A DNA stretch of 5,904 nt from an uncultured Ruminococcus sp. GTDB lineage: Bacteria; Bacillota; Clostridia; Oscillospirales; Acutalibacteraceae. The position numbers were made by a program, and so were the translations under genes. Under the pieces are notes generated by a model. That model was not told the DNA's origin, searched no databases, and saw only the letters and a list, made by a program, of their open reading frames with translations. The DNA lies in contig CADBRK010000064.1 in assembly GCA_902797065.1 (NCBI GenBank), forward strand, positions 1 through 5,904, given 5' to 3'. How positions within the stretch are numbered: position 1 is the stretch's first letter; each line of letters starts with the position of its first letter. Shown in pieces: positions 1 to 4,032 of this stretch.

Positions 1-740
1 AGTTCTTTCATGAAAGCAGATACTTTATCCTTGATCTTACCGAAATAGTGATCCTCAAGCTCCTGACCCTTGGGCGCTCTTGCGCCGAAAAGTGTTCTGC
101 CGGTATATGTGAGGTCTTTTCTCGAGTCGAACAGCTCCTTATCTATAAGGAAATACTCCTGCTCCGGACCTACCGTTGTTAATACTCTCGATGTATCTTT
201 ATCGCCGAAAAGTCTGAGTATCCTTACTGCTGCGGTGCTGATGGCTTCCATCGAACGGAGAAGCGGCGTCTTCTTGTCGAGTACATCGCCCGTATAAGAA
301 CAGAATGCCGTCGGAATACACAGTGAACCGTCTTTGATAAATGCGTACGACGTCGGGTCCCATGTGGTATATCCTCTTGCCTCGAAGGTAGCGCGGATAC
401 CGCCCGAAGGGAAGCTTGACGCATCCGGTTCGCCCTTTATCAGCTCTTTGCCGCTGAATTCCATGATGACCGTACCGTCGTCGTTGGGATTTATAAAGCT
501 GTCGTGCTTTTCTGCTGTAACGCCTGTCATCGGCTGGAACCAGTGCGTATAGTGAGTACAGCCGTTTTCAACTGCCCAGTCTTTCATCGCATTTGCTACG
601 ATATTCGCAACGTTTATATCGAGCGGCTTGCCTTCTTTTATAGTCATTTTAAGTGCTTTATATGTCTGTTTCGGGAGTCTCTCCTTCATAGTTCTTTCGT
701 CAAAGACAAGGCTGCCGAATAATTCGGGTACATTCTGCAT
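1..740 (-). CDS. glnN: Type III glutamine synthetase, N-terminal part (runs off left edge)
   Basis: Glutamine synthetase makes glutamine from glutamate, ammonia and ATP in the cytoplasm and is the main entry point for ammonia assimilation. I translated the minus strand from the ATG at 740-738 and got 246 uninterrupted residues starting MQNVPELFGSLVF. Signatures of the GSIII family are clear: THYTHWFQPMTG at residues 62-73, the PSGGIRATFEARGYTTWDP stretch at about 111-129, SLCIPTAFCSYTG at 139-151, and the metal/substrate-binding GPEQEYF at 191-197. Family members are about 700 residues, so roughly a third is visible and the rest lies beyond base 1. The start is supported by a GGAGGAG ribosome binding site (755-749) 8 bases upstream and by the match of the N-terminus to the family. 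The gene has its own promoter and a terminator-like hairpin in its leader. Nothing looks broken within the visible part. The family call is from memory of GSIII sequences, and I am very sure of it. Confidence 0.96.
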   Translation of the reverse strand, partial: MQNVPELFGSLVFDERTMKERLPKQTYKALKMTIKEGKPLDINVANIVANAMKDWAVENGCTHYTHWFQPMTGVTAEKHDSFINPNDDGTVIMEFSGKELIKGEPDASSFPSGGIRATFEARGYTTWDPTSYAFIKDGSLCIPTAFCSYTGDVLDKKTPLLRSMEAISTAAVRILRLFGDKDTSRVLTTVGPEQEYFLIDKELFDSRKDLTYTGRTLFGARAPKGQELEDHYFGKIKDKVSAFMKE

Positions 741-766
741 ATAACGCTCTCCTCCGATAATTTATT

Positions 767-816
767 AAAAAAAATAAAGACGCCTGGATCGTATTTTATA
801 CGTCCGCAGCGCCTTT
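767..816 (-). promoter_or_regulatory. Terminator-like hairpin in glnN leader (candidate attenuator)
   Basis: Read on the minus strand, AAAGGCGCT (816-808) pairs with GGCGTCTTT (784-776), with two G-U pairs. After a small internal loop, GGA and CGTAT (805-798) pair with ATACG and TCC (794-786, one bulged A) around an AAA loop. The stem is followed by TTTATTTTTTTT (778-767). This is the layout of an intrinsic terminator, yet it sits between the glnN promoter and the glnN ribosome binding site, about 25 bases before the start codon. It therefore most likely controls read-through into glnN rather than ending an upstream gene, whose own terminator is at 929-962. No antiterminator pairing is obvious in the short leader. 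Confidence 0.72.
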
Positions 817-831
817 GCTGATTACATTGAA

Positions 832-860
832 ATTATATACCAACCGACATGATTAGTCAA
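832..860 (-). promoter_or_regulatory. Sigma-A-type promoter of glnN
   Basis: On the minus strand a -35 box TTGACT (860-855) and a perfect -10 box TATAAT (837-832) are separated by 17 bases. Transcription should begin near 824-827, giving a leader of about 85 bases that contains the hairpin at 767-816 and the ribosome binding site at 749-755. Both boxes and the spacing match the housekeeping consensus closely. Confidence 0.85.
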
Positions 861-928
861 TATGTGATAATCGACAAACAACTTTCCACCGTTTGGCTTT
901 AATATGTTTCGGATTGTTATTTATTCCG

Positions 929-962
929 AAAAAATCCTCTCCGCATTATTATACGGAGAGGG
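929..962 (-). terminator. Intrinsic terminator after the zinc-ribbon gene
   Basis: CCTCTCCG (minus strand, 961-954) pairs perfectly with CGGAGAGG (943-936) around a 10-base AT-rich loop, with a further G-U pair at the base, followed by six T (934-929). It begins about 5 bases after the TAA stop at 969-967 and separates the zinc-ribbon gene from the glnN promoter. Confidence 0.88.
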
Positions 963-966
963 TGTA

Positions 967-2667
967 TTATTTGTTACCGGAATTTTGCTTGATTGCGTCC
1001 GAACGTTTCCTCGGCGGAACTTTTTGTTCACCGCTCTTTTTTTTGCTTTTTTTAACATACTTTCCGACTATCGGAACTGTTTTGTAGATACCGTTAAACG
1101 CTGCCTTTGCGCCCGTATATACGGGTATTATCAGGAGTGCTGCCATTCCGGCAAGGATCAGAACAAAAAGTATGTTGTAGAACACAAAGGGAAGTCCGAG
1201 CATCCATACCGTCAGGAAACGCACGCCGAGTTCCATAAGCAAAGTAACAAGCTCCACGATCAGAGAATATATGAAAACGGCTATCCCCTGCCTTGAATGG
1301 GCTTTGCAAAGCTTCGATCTTTTCCTTCTGAAAAACGGTATCAGGAAAAGTATCCCGAAATACGAGAGTGCGGCGAATGTGCTGTTTTCCTTTACGTCCT
1401 CATCGGAGAAAAATTTCTTTTGGGGCTTTGGCTGCGCCTTTTTATTTACGGTACGCGTTTTCGGCAATGACGGGTTTGTTTGTGTTCCTGTCTGTGCGGC
1501 AGCAGCTGCTGCAGGTACTTTTATATTCTCGGCCGCATCGGTTTTCTCGCTGCGAACGATCTCTTTGTTTTCCGACTCATGCTGTTTGGAAGCAGGCTGT
1601 ACAGGAGGTTTGCTTATGACCTCGATCGTCTGTACACTGTTTTCCGCCTTTTTATCCTTGGGTACGGGTGCGGGAAACTCTCTCGTTTTGATCTTCTCGT
1701 CGGGCGTCATAACGTCGTTTGTAACGGGCTTTTTCTTCTCCGCAGGCTTTCGTTTTTCGGGATTTGCTGCGGTTTTTTCTGCGGCAGGCACGGGCTTGCC
1801 TGTCTTTACGGCATTTGTTTTGCTGTCGGCGGAAGCTGCCTTTCTGAGCGGACGTTCCGCTGCCTTTACAGCAGGCTTTTTCTTTGCCGGCGCAGGTTTG
1901 TTTGACTCTTTTGCAGCGCCGACGTTCGATTTCGGAACATTATCCTTAGCAACTGCATTTTGTTTTTCCGTAACGATAGGCTTGATCTTATCCTCATCAA
2001 TTATTTTATCGCCTGCAGGCTTTTTCAGCAGTCTTGACGCAGGTGTAAGCGGAACGAGTTCTTCATCGGCGGGTTTCGTCTTTTTCCCCGGCGCTTGCGC
2101 ATGCAGCTCCTCGTTCTTTACGGCCTGTTTTGGCTGCTGTAATTTCTGTTTCTGCTTGGGAGTATTCCCGGCAGGCTTTGAATTCTTGTTATTCTTTACT
2201 CCCGACGAATTTTTCCCGCTGTCCTGCTGCGGTCTTGAGGACTCTATGACCCTCTGAGGTATTTTTTCGCCCCGAGCGCGCTGTTTCGGTCTTTTATACG
2301 TCTTATGCTGACTGCCCACAATATCCGAGGTAGTCTCTCTGTTTATCACTGTGGGCTTGAACGGTTCCGGCTCGGGCTCCGTGTCGGTCTCCGTCGGAAT
2401 ATGCGGCACCTCGCCGAGAGCAAGCTCCTGCTTGTATATCTTGTCGAGCACCTGATCTTTTTTTGCTTTTTCGAACATTTCTCCCGAGGAAAAAACGTCC
2501 ATACTGTCCGAGGAAACTTCTATGTTTTTCCTCGGATCGGTATTTGAATAAATATCTTTATATTCTGTGGGCCTCTTTCTGCTCCTCTTTCTCAGAGGAG
2601 CTCCGCATTTCGCACATACGGAGGAATTCGGATCATTAGAAGCACCACACGACTTGCAATTTAACAA
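967..2667 (-). CDS. Zinc-ribbon protein with long disordered linker and C-terminal Tic20/DUF4870-like membrane domain
   Basis: The protein has 566 residues. An N-terminal zinc ribbon has two CxxC knuckles (Cys4, Cys7, Cys18, Cys21). Residues about 25-425 are low-complexity and rich in Lys, Pro, Ala, Glu and Ser, with many KPA/KKP motifs and an Ala6 run at 386-391, so very probably disordered. From about 429 come hydrophobic segments (429-446, 462-480, 484-516 probably as two spans) with AHSRQG at 456-461. That arrangement resembles the small DUF4870/Tic20-type membrane proteins, whose first loop carries an H-x-(R/K)-QG motif. The tail (537-566) is strongly basic. The likely placement is a membrane anchor with the zinc ribbon and linker in the cytoplasm. 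The start is TTG at 2667-2665: it is 6 bases after GGAGGG and places the ribbon at residue 4, while the next Met (residue 56) would remove it. It has its own promoter and terminator. I do not know its function; partner recruitment at the membrane is only a guess. Confidence 0.88.
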   Translation of the reverse strand: MLNCKSCGASNDPNSSVCAKCGAPLRKRSRKRPTEYKDIYSNTDPRKNIEVSSDSMDVFSSGEMFEKAKKDQVLDKIYKQELALGEVPHIPTETDTEPEPEPFKPTVINRETTSDIVGSQHKTYKRPKQRARGEKIPQRVIESSRPQQDSGKNSSGVKNNKNSKPAGNTPKQKQKLQQPKQAVKNEELHAQAPGKKTKPADEELVPLTPASRLLKKPAGDKIIDEDKIKPIVTEKQNAVAKDNVPKSNVGAAKESNKPAPAKKKPAVKAAERPLRKAASADSKTNAVKTGKPVPAAEKTAANPEKRKPAEKKKPVTNDVMTPDEKIKTREFPAPVPKDKKAENSVQTIEVISKPPVQPASKQHESENKEIVRSEKTDAAENIKVPAAAAAAQTGTQTNPSLPKTRTVNKKAQPKPQKKFFSDEDVKENSTFAALSYFGILFLIPFFRRKRSKLCKAHSRQGIAVFIYSLIVELVTLLMELGVRFLTVWMLGLPFVFYNILFVLILAGMAALLIIPVYTGAKAAFNGIYKTVPIVGKYVKKSKKKSGEQKVPPRKRSDAIKQNSGNK

Positions 2668-2673
2668 AATAAT

Positions 2674-2679
2674 CCCTCC
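2674..2679 (-). promoter_or_regulatory. Ribosome binding site that fixes the TTG start of the zinc-ribbon gene
   Basis: GGAGGG on the minus strand lies 6 bases before the TTG at 2667-2665. No in-frame ATG is near, so this site decides the non-ATG start. Confidence 0.8.
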
Positions 2680-2680
2680 A

Positions 2681-2708
2681 CGTAAATACAGTTACAAAAC
2701 TGTACACG
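2681..2708 (-). repeat. Inverted repeat in the zinc-ribbon gene leader
   Basis: TACAGTT (2687-2693) and AACTGTA (2698-2704) form a perfect 7-bp inverted repeat with a 4-base loop. CGT (2681-2683) and ACG (2706-2708) can extend it after an internal loop. It lies between the promoter and the ribosome binding site, ending 2 bases before the latter. It could be an RNA hairpin affecting translation or mRNA stability, or an operator. There is no T run after it, so it is not a terminator. Confidence 0.55.
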
Positions 2709-2735
2709 CAATATTAAAATAAATAACCTTATCTA

Positions 2736-2765
2736 ATTATATGTTATCGGTATGCGGTATGTCAA
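2736..2765 (-). promoter_or_regulatory. Sigma-A-type promoter of the zinc-ribbon gene
   Basis: On the minus strand a consensus -35 box TTGACA (2765-2760) and a consensus -10 box TATAAT (2741-2736) are 18 bases apart. The expected start site near 2729 gives a leader of about 60 bases. A tandem 7-mer CGGTATG (plus strand, 2748-2754 and 2755-2761) occupies much of the spacer and touches the -35 box, a common position for repressor operators. Confidence 0.85.
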
Positions 2766-2773
2766 CTTAAAAA

Positions 2774-2824
2774 ATTGTAACACATTGTAACAAAGTATAG
2801 AAAAATGACGAATCCCGTTACAAT
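2774..2824. repeat. ATTGTAAC direct and inverted repeats upstream of the promoter
   Basis: On the plus strand ATTGTAACA occurs at 2774-2782 and again at 2784-2792, exactly 10 bases apart, about one DNA turn. An inverted copy, GTTACAAT, is at 2817-2824. The direct pair sits 8 bases upstream of the -35 box of the zinc-ribbon gene. The layout is suggestive of a regulator binding site, though the surroundings are AT-rich and no protein can be named. Confidence 0.5.
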
Positions 2825-2865
2825 TATAATTTTTCTGTATTTTTCCGTTCGGGAATCTTGCAATC

Positions 2866-2900
2866 AAAAAGATCAGGCGCATTTTGTTCTGCACCTGATC
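2866..2900 (-). terminator. Intrinsic terminator after the flavodoxin-like lipoprotein gene
   Basis: On the minus strand GATCAGG (2900-2894) pairs with CCTGATC (2877-2871); after one mismatch GC/GC extends the stem. Five T follow (2870-2866). The stem begins 7 bases past the TAA stop at 2910-2908. It should end transcription coming from the lipoprotein gene before the zinc-ribbon promoter. Confidence 0.83.
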
Positions 2901-2907
2901 CTGTGTT

Positions 2908-3975
2908 TTATTCTCCGTAGCCCAATCCTTCAAGCCATGTTATAACGCCGTCTCTCACGCCGTATCTGTCGTTCTGCGCATCTTCACCGGGAACGCCGAA
3001 GCCGTCCTTGTAATTTGCTGCATACGACTTGACTATCTCAAATGTACCCGCGTCATCGGTACCGCCGTATGTACAGAACGGTATGATCGTCTGATCGGTA
3101 AACTCATACGACTCAAAGAACGTGTACATTATCATCGGCAGATCGCTCCACCATACCGGGTAGCCGACAAAGATCGTATCGTACTCGCCTATATTGCTGA
3201 AATCCTCCGATATTGCGGGGCGTGCGAATGTCTCTTTTTCCTGTTTTGCATAATCGAGCAGTTCCTGATAAGTTGTTGGATAATTATCTTCAAGCGGCGT
3301 TATCTCTTTGCAGTCTGCGCCGATGTAATTAGCGATAATATTTGCAACTATCGAGGTATTTCCTTCCTCGATCACTCCGTTTGCCTGTTCGCCTGCGCGG
3401 GAGAAGTACACAACAAGTATCTTTTCGGGTTCATAATCGGTATCGGGATCAGTATGAACATCTGTTTCGGTATCGGATTCGGTATCGGACTCGGTATCGG
3501 TGTCCGTCATAGTATCGGTATCCGCTTTCGATGATGAACCTGCGCTGCTTGAACCGTTCGACGAAGTGTTTGACGATACTTCGCTTGACGATTCCTTTGA
3601 AGAAGTCTTTGACTCGGGTGCCTTTGACTCCGTTTTGCTCGGTGTCTCCTTTTTTGAAGAAACCGTAGTTGTGTTTTTGCTCGATACAGCGCTGCTTTTA
3701 TTATCTTTTTTGCTGCTGCTCTTGCTTGAATTATTCTTTGACTCATCTTCGCCGCTGCCGTTCCTGCTCTCGATATTTGCGCCGCTGTTGTCGGAACCTT
3801 CTTCGCTGCTTTCTTCGTCGGTCTCGGTTTCGGTATCGCTGTCATCTTCGGGATAAAGTATCCTCTCGGCGCGGGCAGTCGATGTATCGTCATCTGTTGG
3901 CTTCTTACCGCATGATGCAAACATGAACAGCATAGACAATGCAAGAATGCACGCAATAACTCGTTTCATCTTCAT
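2908..3975 (-). CDS. Lipoprotein with Ser/Asp-rich stalk and C-terminal flavodoxin-like domain
   Basis: The protein has 355 residues. The N-terminus is a lipoprotein signal: basic MKMKR, a hydrophobic core, then FASC with Cys22 as the expected lipidated residue. Residues 26-184 are a low-complexity, probably extended stalk: an acidic part, then Ser/Lys-rich, then a TD/SD repeat part at about 152-180. Residues 185-352 match the flavodoxin_4-type fold: ILVVYFSRAGEQ starts the first strand and phosphate loop, GNTSIVANIIA follows at 205-215, the FMN-stacking region FVGYPVWWSDLP is at 269-280, and IIPFCTYGGTDDAGT at 297-311. Flavodoxins carry FMN and move electrons or act as quinone/flavin reductases; most are cytosolic, so this one, if the signal works, acts outside the membrane. 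The start ATG (3975-3973) has GGAGAG 9 bases upstream (3990-3985). It lies 57 bp after the membrane-protein gene, possibly in one operon, and is followed by a terminator. The substrate and redox partner are unknown. Confidence 0.92.
   Translation of the reverse strand: MKMKRVIACILALSMLFMFASCGKKPTDDDTSTARAERILYPEDDSDTETETDEESSEEGSDNSGANIESRNGSGEDESKNNSSKSSSKKDNKSSAVSSKNTTTVSSKKETPSKTESKAPESKTSSKESSSEVSSNTSSNGSSSAGSSSKADTDTMTDTDTESDTESDTETDVHTDPDTDYEPEKILVVYFSRAGEQANGVIEEGNTSIVANIIANYIGADCKEITPLEDNYPTTYQELLDYAKQEKETFARPAISEDFSNIGEYDTIFVGYPVWWSDLPMIMYTFFESYEFTDQTIIPFCTYGGTDDAGTFEIVKSYAANYKDGFGVPGEDAQNDRYGVRDGVITWLEGLGYGE
3469..3504 (-). repeat. 12-bp imperfect tandem repeat encoding the SD/TD stalk
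   Basis: Three consecutive copies of a 12-base unit GGTATCGGATTC (plus strand), at 3469-3480, 3481-3492 and 3493-3504, differ at only a few positions. Further partial GGTATCGG units flank them on both sides (about 3438-3446 and 3511-3522). On the coding strand they read as Asp/Thr/Glu/Ser repeats in the stalk of the lipoprotein. The array keeps the frame, so gain or loss of units would only change stalk length. Confidence 0.75.
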
Positions 3976-4032
3976 TTACATTCACTCTCCATTAAATTTA
4001 TTTATTCACCGACGCACTCAATGCTCGGATAA
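3976..4032 (-). other. Intercistronic gap with small hairpin
   Basis: This 57-bp gap joins the membrane-protein gene to the lipoprotein gene. Just after the upstream stop, CCGA-GCA (4028-4022 on the minus strand) can pair with TGC-TCGG (4016-4009, one bulged base) around a 5-base loop. No T run follows, so termination is unlikely. The AT-rich remainder has only weak -35/-10 resemblance (TTGAGT near 4022-4017), and I see no convincing promoter. Co-transcription is the simplest reading. Confidence 0.45.

Noticed and set aside
741..900. ANTAR-type dual hexaloop hairpin in front of glnN
   Set aside because: Only about 10 bases lie between the expected start site and the terminator stem, and I found no pair of hairpins with the A1/G4 hexaloops in the upstream DNA either. 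Attenuation remains likely but not by this known motif.
936..961. Bidirectional terminator at the end of the zinc-ribbon gene
   Set aside because: The T run is present only on the minus-strand side; on the plus strand the stem is followed by GTGTATTATTTG, and there is no plus-strand gene to terminate.
1271..2257. Plus-strand open frame of 328 codons, rich in Phe, Ser and Ala
   Set aside because: It is antiparallel to the Lys/Pro/Ala-rich linker of the zinc-ribbon gene; its composition is what the complement of Lys and Ala codons gives, and it has no ribosome binding site or recognisable domain.
3500..3956. Open frames of over 100 codons on both strands overlapping the stalk of the lipoprotein
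   Set aside because: They are low-complexity products of the repetitive Ser/Asp codons (poly-Leu/Ser/Phe or Arg/Ala-rich) in other frames. The lipoprotein frame has the signal peptide, ribosome binding site and flavodoxin domain.
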